64,000 nucleotides of DNA from Curtobacterium luteum (GTDB taxonomy: Bacteria > Actinomycetota > Actinomycetes > Actinomycetales > Microbacteriaceae): assembly GCF_014646995.1 (NCBI RefSeq), contig NZ_BMOI01000007.1, positions 142,553 to 206,552 on the forward strand, in the 5' to 3' direction. The translations under genes were made by a program, and so were the position numbers. Below are positions 35,463 to 43,585 of this stretch, in pieces. How positions within the stretch are numbered: the stretch's first letter is position 1; every line of letters begins with the position of its first letter. Below the pieces are notes generated by a model. The model saw only the letters and a list, made by a program, of their open reading frames with translations. It was not told the DNA's origin and did no database searches.

Positions 35463-37015
35463 CCACCACCACGACGGGCATCGAGCCCCGCATCACCACC
35501 GCGAGCCCGATCGCGCCGCTCCTCGCCGTCGACGGCTACAAGCACTCGCACCGGCAGGTCTACCCGGCCGGCACGACCCGGATCCTCATCAACTGGACGA
35601 ACCGGTCGAACAGCCACATGCCGGAGTCGACGCACGCCGTGGTGTTCGGTCTGCAGGCGTTCATCCAGCGCCACCTCGTCGAGGCCTGGGCACCGTTCTT
35701 CGCCGCCGACGAGGACGAGGTCGCCGACCTGTTCGAGCAGGCACTCCAGGGCTACTTCGGCCCGAACCACATCGGGACCGACCACGTCCGAGCGCTGCAC
35801 CGGCTCGGGTACCTGCCGCTCGACGTCAAGGCCCTGCCCGAGGGCACCCTCGCCCCGATCGGCGTCGCGACCCTGACCATCGAGAACACGATCGACGAGT
35901 TCTTCTGGCTGCCGAACTACATCGAGACCGCCCTGTCGGCGTCGATCTGGCACCCGTCGACCGTCGCGACCAAGGCGCTCGCGTACCGCGACCTCATGGA
36001 GGACTGGGCCGACCGCACCGGCGCCGACCCCGCGAGCATCGACTTCGCCGCGCACGACTTCTCGTTCCGGGGGCAGTCGAGCATCGAGTCCGCGGCCGCC
36101 GCGGGTGCCGGACACCTGCTCTCGTTCCTCGGGACCGACTCGATGCCCTCGCTCGACTTCATCGACCGCTACTACCCCGGCGACAACGGCTGGGTCGGGG
36201 CGAGCGTCCCCGCGACCGAGCACAGCGTCATGTGCGTCCGCGGCGCCGACGGCGAGCTCGAGACCTTCGAGCAGATCCTCGACGTCTACCCGACCGGCAT
36301 CGTCTCGGCGGTCAGCGACGGGTTCGACCTCTTCAAGGTCGTCACGGAGACGCTCCCGCAGCTCAAGGACCGCATCACCGCCCGGGACGGCAAGCTCGTG
36401 ATCCGTCCCGACTCGGGCGACCCGGTCGACATCGTCACCGGCACCGTGCACGGCGTCCCGGAGGACGAGCTCTTCCGCGACGGTCGGAGCCACGAGGAGA
36501 AGGGCGTCGTCGAACTCCTCGACGAGCTGTTCGGCCACACCGTGAACGCGAAGGGCTACAAGGTCCTCGACCAGCACATCGGCGTGATCTACGGCGACAG
36601 CATCACGCTCGACCGTGCCCGACGGATCTACGAGCGCCTCGCCGCCAAGGGCTACGCGAGCGACAACATCGTGCTCGGCATCGGCTCCTACACGTACCAG
36701 TACATGACCCGCGACAACCTCGGCAGCGCCGTGAAGGCGACCTGGGCCCTCGTCGACGGCGAGCCGGTCGACATCCAGAAGGACCCGAAGACCGGCAGCG
36801 GCAAGAAGAGCGCGAAGGGACGGATCGCCCTGCACCGTGACGCGAGCGGCGAGATCCGGCAGACCGACCAGGCGAGCCCGGATGACGAGGCGAGCAGCCT
36901 CCTCCAGACCGTGTGGGTCGACGGTCGGTTCACGGTCCTGCAGTCCTTCGCGGACGTCCGGGCCACGCTCCGCGAGGAGCGCGCAGCCCGCGCGGCCCGT
37001 CGGGCCTCGGCATGA
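35459..37015 (+). CDS. nadV: Nicotinamide phosphoribosyltransferase (NAMPT/NadV type)
   Basis: Joins nicotinamide to PRPP to give NMN in NAD salvage. The 518-residue protein matches NAMPT: AVDGYKHSHRQVYPAGT at the N-terminus, AAHDFSFRGQSSIESAA (base-stacking and Asp contact), SVPATEHSVM with the phosphorylatable His context, SDGFDLFKVV and the phosphate loop IRPDSGDPVDIVTG, then GIGSYTYQYMTRDNLG. ATG 35459 overlaps the prs-like stop, and its own stop overlaps the NrtR-like gene (ATGA both times). If the neighbour is an Adps, this would be a nicotinamide-ADP-ribose transferase (Namat) instead. Confidence 0.92.
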   Translation: MTTTTTGIEPRITTASPIAPLLAVDGYKHSHRQVYPAGTTRILINWTNRSNSHMPESTHAVVFGLQAFIQRHLVEAWAPFFAADEDEVADLFEQALQGYFGPNHIGTDHVRALHRLGYLPLDVKALPEGTLAPIGVATLTIENTIDEFFWLPNYIETALSASIWHPSTVATKALAYRDLMEDWADRTGADPASIDFAAHDFSFRGQSSIESAAAAGAGHLLSFLGTDSMPSLDFIDRYYPGDNGWVGASVPATEHSVMCVRGADGELETFEQILDVYPTGIVSAVSDGFDLFKVVTETLPQLKDRITARDGKLVIRPDSGDPVDIVTGTVHGVPEDELFRDGRSHEEKGVVELLDELFGHTVNAKGYKVLDQHIGVIYGDSITLDRARRIYERLAAKGYASDNIVLGIGSYTYQYMTRDNLGSAVKATWALVDGEPVDIQKDPKTGSGKKSAKGRIALHRDASGEIRQTDQASPDDEASSLLQTVWVDGRFTVLQSFADVRATLREERAARAARRASA

Positions 37016-37665
37016 CCGAGGCCCCCGCGGCGACCCGCGACCAGCCGCTCATCGCGATCGACGTCGTCCCGGTGTCGTTCACGACGGCGGACGGTCTGCG
37101 GGTCGCCACCGCGCGGCGGGCGTACGCCCCCTTCGCCGGCCGGGAGGCACTGCCCGGCGTGCTCCTGGGCGCTGCGGAACGCCTCGTCGACGGCGCCCGG
37201 CGCGCGCTGCGGACCAAGACCGGGATCGAGGCGGCTGCGGTCCGGCACCTCGCGCAGGTCGGCGCGTTCGACGGTCCCTCGCGCGACCCGCGCGACGCGG
37301 CCATCAGCATCGCGTTCCTCGCCGTCGTGGCGCCGGGGGTGGACGCGCCGTCTGCGGTGTGGAACCCGGTCGGCGGGGCCGAGCCGGGCCTCCCGTTCGA
37401 CCACGACACGATCGTCCGGACGGCCGTCGACCAGTTGCGCACCCGGCTGTGGCGCGACGTCGCCCTGACCCGCGCGCTGCTCGGCGAGGTCTTCGCGACC
37501 TCCGCCGCAGCGCACCTGCACACGGCTCTGCACGGCACTGCGCCCGACGCCGGGAACCTCAACCGCGCGCTCCGGACGAACCCCGCGCTCGTGCGGACCG
37601 ACGCCGCTCCGACGTCGACGGGACGGGGCGGGCGTCCCCCGGCGACCTGGACGTGGGTGGACTGA
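37012..37665 (+). CDS. nrtR: NrtR-like Nudix/winged-helix regulator of NAD metabolism
   Basis: Regulator of 217 residues. The N-terminal Nudix-like domain (about 13-150) has PLIAIDVVPVSFTTADGLRV and FAGREALPGVLL, but the Nudix box reads AAERLVDGARRALRTKTGIE and lacks the REXXEE metal glutamates, as in NrtR, which senses ADP-ribose without cleaving it. A C-terminal winged helix follows (TRALLGEVFATSAAAHLHTAL, NLNRALRTNPALVRT). ATG 37012 overlaps the nadV stop. It probably represses this operon through the palindrome at 34613-34625. Confidence 0.82.
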   Translation: MTEAPAATRDQPLIAIDVVPVSFTTADGLRVATARRAYAPFAGREALPGVLLGAAERLVDGARRALRTKTGIEAAAVRHLAQVGAFDGPSRDPRDAAISIAFLAVVAPGVDAPSAVWNPVGGAEPGLPFDHDTIVRTAVDQLRTRLWRDVALTRALLGEVFATSAAAHLHTALHGTAPDAGNLNRALRTNPALVRTDAAPTSTGRGGRPPATWTWVD

Positions 37666-37683
37666 GCGGGGTTGGCTGGACGC

Positions 37684-38319
37684 ATGTCCGCTTCGCTGTC
37701 CGGTGACGACTCCCTCGAGCTCCCGGAGTTCGACACGCCACCCGCCTCCCCGCTCGACCTCGCCCGCGCCTGGCTCGCCGACGCCGAGGACCGCGAGGTG
37801 TCCGAGCCGCTCTCGATGACCCTCGCCACCGCCGACGCCGAGGGCCGGGTGTCCGCGCGCACCGTCGACGTGAAGCGCATCGAGGACGACGGCCTCGTGT
37901 TCGGGTCCTCGACGCTCAGCCCGAAGGGCCGACAACTGGCCGCGAACCCGCACGCAGCCCTCCAGGTCTACTGGCGCGAGACCATGCAGCAGCTCCGGTT
38001 CGAAGGGCGTGCCGTGCAGCTGTCCGACGCCGAGTCCGACGCGCTCTTCGCCGACCGGTCGCCGAAGTCACGGGCAGCGACGGCCATCGCGGACCAGTCC
38101 GACGTCCTCGAACCCCGGACGCTGCAGGACCTCATCGACGACGCGAACACCCTGCTGGCGGACACCGACGACGACGTGCCCCGGCCCGTCGGGTGGGTGG
38201 CGTGGCGGTTGGAGCCGGACGTGGTGGAGTTCTGGCACGGCAGCCGCGACCGGATGCACCGGCGGTTGCAGTACGTGCGGACGCCCGACGGGTGGGACGC
38301 GGCGCGGCTGCAGCCGTAG
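37684..38319 (+). CDS. Pyridoxamine 5'-phosphate oxidase family protein (PdxH-like)
   Basis: FMN-dependent oxidase-like protein of 211 residues, the size of PdxH. It has PLSMTLATADAEGRVSART (FMN site), SPKGRQLAANPHAALQVYW, FADRSPKSRAAT and the C-terminal signature VEFWHGSRDRMHRR, where the last Asp/Asn/Glu of the PdxH pattern is Arg. It ends RLQP like PdxH. ATG 37684 is 18 bases after the NrtR-like gene, so it may share the NAD operon transcript. PLP synthase is likely, a related FMN enzyme possible. Confidence 0.82.
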   Translation: MSASLSGDDSLELPEFDTPPASPLDLARAWLADAEDREVSEPLSMTLATADAEGRVSARTVDVKRIEDDGLVFGSSTLSPKGRQLAANPHAALQVYWRETMQQLRFEGRAVQLSDAESDALFADRSPKSRAATAIADQSDVLEPRTLQDLIDDANTLLADTDDDVPRPVGWVAWRLEPDVVEFWHGSRDRMHRRLQYVRTPDGWDAARLQP

Positions 38320-38396
38320 CGGGCGGTGGTCGGCGCGTCTGCCGTGCCCGCCGCCGCGGCGGCCGCCGCCGCGGCGCGAGCCATCCCCGTGGGGTC

Positions 38397-38456
38397 GCAC
38401 AACCAAAGACGCGGCGCACCGCGGAATCACGTGGTGCGCTCCGCCTTTGGTTGTGC
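38397..38456. terminator. 24-base-arm hairpin between convergent genes
   Basis: Arms 38397-38420 and 38433-38456 pair at about 20 of 24 positions, including a perfect GCACAACCAAAG/CTTTGGTTGTGC base. It follows the PdxH-like gene and faces pcrA, so it probably works in both directions. Upstream at 38343-38380 is a GCC/GCG triplet run. Confidence 0.8.
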
Positions 38457-38495
38457 GCTGACCGACCGCGCCAGGCGCGCTGGGCGCGTCTTCGC

Positions 38496-38679
38496 GCGGC
38501 GCGGCGCAGCGGCGCGCGGCGCGCCGGGCGCGGCGCGCGCAGGCGCGCCGGGCGCGGCGGCGCGCCGGGCGCGGCGCGCGCAGGCGCGCCGGGCGCGGCG
38601 GCGCGCGGCGCGGCGCGCGCAGGCGCGCGGCGCGCGGCGCGCGGCGCGCGCAGGCGCGCGGCGCGCGGCGCGCGGCGCT
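38496..38679. repeat. Near-pure GC tandem array of GCGCGC motifs
   Basis: About 180 bases consist almost only of G and C. A 41-base unit is repeated exactly (38521-38561, 38562-38602), then a related 31-base unit occurs about twice to the pcrA stop codon. No gene is supported although frames stay open for composition reasons. Confidence 0.85.
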
Positions 38680-41134
38680 AGAGCTTCTCGATCGGGGCGA
38701 TCTTGATGAGCAGCTTCTTGCGCCCGGCCGAGTCGAACGCGATCTCCGCGATGCGCTTGGCCCCCTGGCCGGTCACCGCGGATACGGTCCCCTCGCCGAA
38801 GTCGACGTGCTTGATGCGGTCGCCGGCCACCAGCTCGAGGTCACCGTTGTCGCGGACCTGCCCGGACACCCGGTTCGCCCACTCGGTCTTCGGGCGGGTC
38901 TTCGCCGCCGCCGCTGCACGATCGTACGAGCCCCCGCCCCAGCCTCCGCCGCCGCGGTAGCCACCGCCCGAGCCGCCCGCGCCGCCGGCACCGCCGATGC
39001 CACCGCGTCGGGCGTTCAGGGCGCGCGGCTCGGTGCCACCGCGGCTGTTCGCCATGCCGGGCGACTGCTTCCACTCGATGAGGCCCTCGGGGACCTCCTG
39101 CAGGAAGCGGGACGGCATCGCCACGTTGACGTCGCCGAACTGCGCCCGGGTCATCGCGAGGGAGAGGAACAGGGACTTCTTCGCACGCGTGATGCCCACG
39201 TAGAACAGTCGGCGTTCCTCGGCTGGCCCACCGGGCTCGTTCGCGGACATCCGGTGCGGGAGCAGGTCTTCTTCGACACCGGTCAGGAACACCGCGTCGT
39301 ACTCGAGGCCCTTCGCGGTGTGCAGCGTCATGAGCGACACCGTGCCCGACGAGTCGTCGAGCTCGTCCGCCGCGGCGACGAGCGAGACCTCGGTGAGGAA
39401 GTCGGAGAGGGTGCCGTCCGGGTTGTTCTTCTGGAACTCCCGCGTGACCGCCACGAGCTCGTCGATGTTGTCCGCGCGGGCGGCGTCCTGCGCGTCCGGC
39501 GACTTCCGGAGGTTCTCGAGCAAGCCCGAGCCGTCGAGCAACTGCGTCAGCGTGTCCACCACCGGCTGGTCCTGCGCCTTGGCGGAGACCTCGTCGAGGA
39601 GCGCCGCGAACGACGTGATCGCCGTGCGGACCTTCGGGCCGAAGCCGAGCTCGTCCGCGTGGCGCAGGGCGTCGCGCATGGTCGTCTCGTGCTCGTCCGC
39701 GTACCGCTGCAGGGTCGTCTCGGTGACAGCACCGATGCCGCGCTTCGGGACGTTGAGGATGCGGCGGAGGGCCATCGGGTCCGCGGGGTTGGCGATCGTG
39801 ATCAGGTACGCCATCGCGTCCTTGATCTCGGCACGCTCGTAGAACTTCGTGCCGCCGAGCACCCGGTACGGGATCGCCGCGCGGATGAAGATCTCCTCCA
39901 GCGCACGGGTCTGCGAGTTCGTCCGGTAGAACACCGCCATGTCGCGGTAGGCCGTGCCGCCCTCGTGCAGCCGCTGGACCTCGTCCGCGACGAATTGTGC
40001 CTCGTCGTGCCCGGTGTACCCGGTGAAGCCGACGATCTTGTCACCGGCGCCGACGTCGGTGAACAGGTTCTTCGCCTGCCGGTCGAAGTTGTTCGCGATC
40101 ACCGCGTTCGCGGCGTCGAGGATGTTCTGCGTCGAGCGGTAGTTCTGCTCGAGCAGGATGACCTTCGAGTTCGGGAAGTCGCGCTCGAACTCGACGATGT
40201 TGCGGATGTCGGCGCCGCGGAAGGCGTAGATCGACTGGTCCGAGTCACCGACGACGGTCAGTGACGCGGGGGCGATCGACCCGTCGCGCTCCCGCATCCG
40301 CTCGACGTGCTGACCGGCGTCCTCGAGCGCGTCGACCCGCTCGACCGGCACCGGACGAGTGAGCTCGCGGATCAGGGCGTACTGGGCGTGGTTGGTGTCC
40401 TGGTACTCGTCGACGAGGATGAACCGGAAGCGCCGCTGGTACAGCGCCGCGACGTCCGGGAACGCCCGGAACAGGAACACGGTCTGGCCGATGAGGTCGT
40501 CGAAGTCGAACGCGTTCGCGCGGCGGAGCTCGTCGGTGTAGCGGCGGAAGACCTGGGCGAACATGACCTCCTGCGGATCGTTCGCGTTGATGTTCCGGAC
40601 GTAGGTGTCGACGTCCTGCAGCTCGTTCTTGAGCTTCGAGATCTTCGACGCGGCCGCACCGACGGTGAGCCCGAGCTGGTCCGCCTCGTACTCCTTGATG
40701 ATCCGCTTGAGGAGCGCGCGCGAGTCGGCAGAGTCGTAGATCGTGAACGACTGCGAGAAGCCGAAGCGCTCCGCCTCGCGCCGGAGGATCCGCACGCACG
40801 CCGAGTGGAACGTCGAGATCCACATGCCCTCGGCCTCGTTGCCGACGAGGGCCCGGACGCGCTCGCGCATCTCGGCGGCGGCCTTGTTCGTGAACGTGAT
40901 CGCGAGGATCTGCGACGGCCAGGCCTCACGGTTGGCGAGCAGCAGCGCGATCCGGCGGGTGAGCACGCTCGTCTTCCCGGAGCCGGCGCCCGCGACGATC
41001 AGCAGGGACTCGCCGCGGTACTCGACGGCTTCCTTCTGCTGGGGGTTCAGACCCGCGGTGAACGGGTCCTCGTGGGCAGCGGCCCCGGCACCCCGCTCGG
41101 GCGCCGAGTCGAATGGGTCCAGCACGATCGTCAT
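38678..41134 (-). CDS. pcrA: UvrD/PcrA-type DNA helicase
   Basis: Superfamily 1A 3'-5' helicase for excision repair and transcription-coupled processes, 818 residues. Motifs: LNPQQKEAVEY (Q), Walker A AGAGSGKT (48-55), TFTNKAAAEMRERV, ILVDEYQDTN (about 240), VVGDSDQSIYAFRGADI, LEQNYRST, MTLHTAKGLEYDAVFLTGVE and VGITRAKK. About 25 residues are inserted between motifs II and III (RVDALEDAGQHVERMRERDG). The C-terminus is a glycine-rich linker (GGAGGAGGSGGGYRGGGG) leading to a Tudor-like domain (HVDFGEGTVSAVTG) known to bind RNA polymerase in PcrA. The stop codon abuts the GC array. Confidence 0.96.
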   Translation of the reverse strand: MTIVLDPFDSAPERGAGAAAHEDPFTAGLNPQQKEAVEYRGESLLIVAGAGSGKTSVLTRRIALLLANREAWPSQILAITFTNKAAAEMRERVRALVGNEAEGMWISTFHSACVRILRREAERFGFSQSFTIYDSADSRALLKRIIKEYEADQLGLTVGAAASKISKLKNELQDVDTYVRNINANDPQEVMFAQVFRRYTDELRRANAFDFDDLIGQTVFLFRAFPDVAALYQRRFRFILVDEYQDTNHAQYALIRELTRPVPVERVDALEDAGQHVERMRERDGSIAPASLTVVGDSDQSIYAFRGADIRNIVEFERDFPNSKVILLEQNYRSTQNILDAANAVIANNFDRQAKNLFTDVGAGDKIVGFTGYTGHDEAQFVADEVQRLHEGGTAYRDMAVFYRTNSQTRALEEIFIRAAIPYRVLGGTKFYERAEIKDAMAYLITIANPADPMALRRILNVPKRGIGAVTETTLQRYADEHETTMRDALRHADELGFGPKVRTAITSFAALLDEVSAKAQDQPVVDTLTQLLDGSGLLENLRKSPDAQDAARADNIDELVAVTREFQKNNPDGTLSDFLTEVSLVAAADELDDSSGTVSLMTLHTAKGLEYDAVFLTGVEEDLLPHRMSANEPGGPAEERRLFYVGITRAKKSLFLSLAMTRAQFGDVNVAMPSRFLQEVPEGLIEWKQSPGMANSRGGTEPRALNARRGGIGGAGGAGGSGGGYRGGGGWGGGSYDRAAAAAKTRPKTEWANRVSGQVRDNGDLELVAGDRIKHVDFGEGTVSAVTGQGAKRIAEIAFDSAGRKKLLIKIAPIEKL

Positions 41135-41146
41135 GTCCGGGACAGT

Positions 41147-42157
41147 CTAGGCGGAGCCCCCGACAGCCGAACGGGCGCGGACCGCGAGGTCCGTGTGGTC
41201 CGCGAACACGCCGTCGACCCCGGTGCGCATGACGGACGTGAACCACCGCTCCCACTCACCGAACCCGGCGACGTCCCCGCCGCGCCGGAGCGGCCCGGGC
41301 AGGAAGCGGTTCTCGGGTCGCAGCGTCCACGTGTACACGGCGAGCCCGGCGAGGTGCGCGCGGTCCACGACGGCGCTCCGCACCGGTCCGGGATCGTCCA
41401 CGGCACGGCTGTCGGTCCCCGCCATCAGGGTCTTCAGGTCGACGCTGATCCCGTCGAACTCGTCGGCCAGGCGCGCGAGCGCCTCGTCCGACCGCTCGGA
41501 CGCGTACGTGGGAGCCAGCGACCCGTGGGACGCGACCTCGTCGGCGGCGCTGCCCCGGGCCTCCTGGAGGTACACGAGCCGACCGCCCGTCCGACGCGAG
41601 CGGAGGTCGCGGAGCACGCCCTTCTCGAAGCTCTCGACCGTGAGCCGCGGGTCGCCGCGCCAGCCGGCCGCGCCGAGCACGTCGTCGAACAGCGCGTCCA
41701 TCGGGAAGCCCTCCTGACGGAAGGACGTGGCGTGCTTGACCTCGGCGACGAGCCCGACCGGGCGCGGGGCGTCGTCGAGGATCGCGAGGAGGTCCTCCAG
41801 CCGGAGGATCGAGTCCTCGCCGTCGTGCGCCGCCGACGCGGGCCGCAGACCGGGGAGGCGCTCGCGTGTCCGCAGCGTCTGCAGCTCGGCCCACGTGAAG
41901 TCCTCGGTGAACCAACCCGTCAGGGTCTGCCCGTCCACGGTCTTCGTGGTCCGACGATCGGCGAACTCCGGGTGGTCGGCGATGTCCGTGGTGCCCGAGA
42001 TCTCGTTCTCGTGCCGGAGCACTAGCACACCGTCGCGCGTCGGCACGAGGTCGGGTTCGATGGCGTCGCAGCCCATCTCGATCGCGAGCTCGTAGGCGCT
42101 CCGCGAGTGCTCGGGACGGTGTCCGGACGCGCCACGGTGGGCGATGACGAGGGTCAT
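41147..42157 (-). CDS. Glycerophosphodiester phosphodiesterase
   Basis: Hydrolyses glycerophosphodiesters to glycerol-3-phosphate; 336 residues, no signal peptide. The GDPD fold starts at once with VIAHRGASGHRPEHS (catalytic His 7), GCDAIEPDLVPTRDGVLVLRHE (metal Glu/Asp and second His), EVKHA and ends GVDGVFADHTDLA. ATG 42157 has TACCGT exactly 6 bases upstream. It lies 12 bases before pcrA on the same strand but pcrA has its own -10 (TAGACT at 9 bases from its start). Confidence 0.92.
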   Translation of the reverse strand: MTLVIAHRGASGHRPEHSRSAYELAIEMGCDAIEPDLVPTRDGVLVLRHENEISGTTDIADHPEFADRRTTKTVDGQTLTGWFTEDFTWAELQTLRTRERLPGLRPASAAHDGEDSILRLEDLLAILDDAPRPVGLVAEVKHATSFRQEGFPMDALFDDVLGAAGWRGDPRLTVESFEKGVLRDLRSRRTGGRLVYLQEARGSAADEVASHGSLAPTYASERSDEALARLADEFDGISVDLKTLMAGTDSRAVDDPGPVRSAVVDRAHLAGLAVYTWTLRPENRFLPGPLRRGGDVAGFGEWERWFTSVMRTGVDGVFADHTDLAVRARSAVGGSA

Positions 42158-42371
42158 GCGTGCACGGTACCGGCCTGGAGGCGCGGCTCACCTCCGCCTT
42201 CCAGCACAGTTCACACAGGCGCTCAGCCCCGGCACGGCGAACTCCGAGCCGGCGGTGCGACGATCGCCGCAGGCGACCACGGGACAGCCGTTCCGCTCGC
42301 CGCGAATCCCCAGCCTTCCGGGCCACCTGGTCCGTAGGCTGAGAGGACTCGAACATTCAGGAGAGGACACC

Positions 42372-43229
42372 ATGGCCTTCAAGCCCGGTTTCGACCAGTC
42401 CCCCGCCTTCAACGACGCGGGCCGGAACGCCTGGGGCGCGGGCGCCGGACAGCAGCAGGCTGGCTGGGGACAGACGCCGCAGCAGGGCATGACGCCCGAG
42501 CAGCTGCAGTACATGTACGACCGTCCGTCGGCCTCCACCGTCGACACCGACCGCATGTCCTACGAGGACACCATCGTCAAGACGCTCCTCGCGTTCGGCG
42601 TGCTCGTCGTCGGCGCGGTGGCCGGGTGGAACCTCCCTGCTGGCGTCTGGATCGTCGCGGCGCTCGTCGGCTTCGTCCTCGCGATGGTGAACACCTTCAA
42701 GAAGAAGCCCTCGCCGGCTCTCGTGCTCGCGTACGCCGGTGTCGAAGGCGTGTTCGTCGGTGGCATCTCGAGCGCCTACCAGACCGCGTTCGGGGGCATC
42801 GTCCCGCAGGCTGTGTTCGGCACGCTGGGCGTGTTCGCGATCACTCTGCTGCTCTTCCGATCGGGCAAGGTCCGGGCGACCCCGAAGGCCACGCGCTTCT
42901 TCCTGATCGCGATGGTCGGCTACCTCGTGTTCCAGCTCGTGAACCTCGTGCTGATGTGGACCGGCGTGACGCAGGGCTCGTTCGGTCTGATGAGCCAGCC
43001 GAGCTTCCTGTTCGGCATCCCCTGGGGTGTGATCATCGGGATCCTGGTGGTCGTCATGGCGGCGTACTCGCTGGTCCTCGACTTCGACCAGATCAAGACC
43101 GGCGTTGAGCGCGGCGCTCCTCGCATCTACGCGTGGACGGCTGCGTTCGGCCTCGTGGTCACGATCGTGTGGCTGTACCTCGAGATCCTGCGCATCCTCG
43201 CCATCATCGCGAGCAGCTCGCGCAACTAG
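42372..43229 (+). CDS. Bax inhibitor-1 / YccA family membrane protein
   Basis: Membrane protein of 285 residues with seven predicted spans after a cytosolic Gln/Gly-rich arm (AGQQQAGWGQTPQQGMTPEQ). The BI-1 core shows FKKKPSPALVLAYAGVEGVFVGGISS, FGTLGVFAITLLLF and LDFDQIKTGVERGAPRIYAW, which contains the di-Asp pH sensor (DFD). Members leak calcium in a pH-dependent way in characterised relatives. A GGAGAGG site precedes ATG 42372, so this gene has a normal leader. Confidence 0.9.
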   Translation: MAFKPGFDQSPAFNDAGRNAWGAGAGQQQAGWGQTPQQGMTPEQLQYMYDRPSASTVDTDRMSYEDTIVKTLLAFGVLVVGAVAGWNLPAGVWIVAALVGFVLAMVNTFKKKPSPALVLAYAGVEGVFVGGISSAYQTAFGGIVPQAVFGTLGVFAITLLLFRSGKVRATPKATRFFLIAMVGYLVFQLVNLVLMWTGVTQGSFGLMSQPSFLFGIPWGVIIGILVVVMAAYSLVLDFDQIKTGVERGAPRIYAWTAAFGLVVTIVWLYLEILRILAIIASSSRN

Positions 43230-43256
43230 CAGGCAGCACGACCCGTACGACCAAGA

Positions 43257-43282
43257 GGGCCCCGGCGAACACGCCGGGGCCC
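43257..43282 (+). terminator. Terminator hairpin after the BI-1 gene
   Basis: GGGCCCCGGCG and CGCCGGGGCCC pair perfectly around AACA, 28 bases after the stop. Confidence 0.9.
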
Positions 43283-43288
43283 TTCGCC

Positions 43289-43533
43289 GTGTCCGGCCCG
43301 CCGTCGTGCCCGGCCCGCCGTCGTGTCCGGGCCCGCCGCGCCGGCTCATCCACTCGCCAGCGGTCGAGACACCCCGCGTCCGGACGACCGGCGGTCACGA
43401 CGTGTCGGTATCGCGGGCGTCGAGCGACCATTCGTGACCGATCGACGGCGAGCAAGCGGGGAGTCGTGACCGCGCGAGCGAAGAACGCGCGCCTGCCCGC
43501 TCGAGCCCTCGCGCACGAGCGGCCCCGCATGCA
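43289..43533. other. Gene-free stretch with a 17-bp triplicate
   Basis: Three copies of a 17-base unit like GTGTCCGGCCCGCCGTC lie at 43289-43339. Nothing else with coding or RNA signals was recognised before the guaA terminator. Confidence 0.6.
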
Positions 43534-43570
43534 CGAGGGCCCGGCACGCAGAACGCGTGCCGGGCCCTCG
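43534..43570 (-). terminator. Terminator hairpin after guaA
   Basis: Perfect 16-base arms 43534-43549 and 43555-43570 (CGAGGGCCCGGCACGC and complement) around AGAAC, 16 bases past the guaA stop. Confidence 0.9.
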
Positions 43571-43585
43571 GGCGTCAGGGAGTGG

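Noticed and set aside
37138..37156. Another copy of the GGGAGGCAC palindrome inside the NrtR-like gene
   Set aside because: The bases encode the conserved Nudix-region words FAGREALPG, so the likeness is explained by coding constraint.
38496..38706. Apparent Ala/Arg-rich proteins in the GC array
   Set aside because: Frames open only because the array has no A or T; no start signals or domains.
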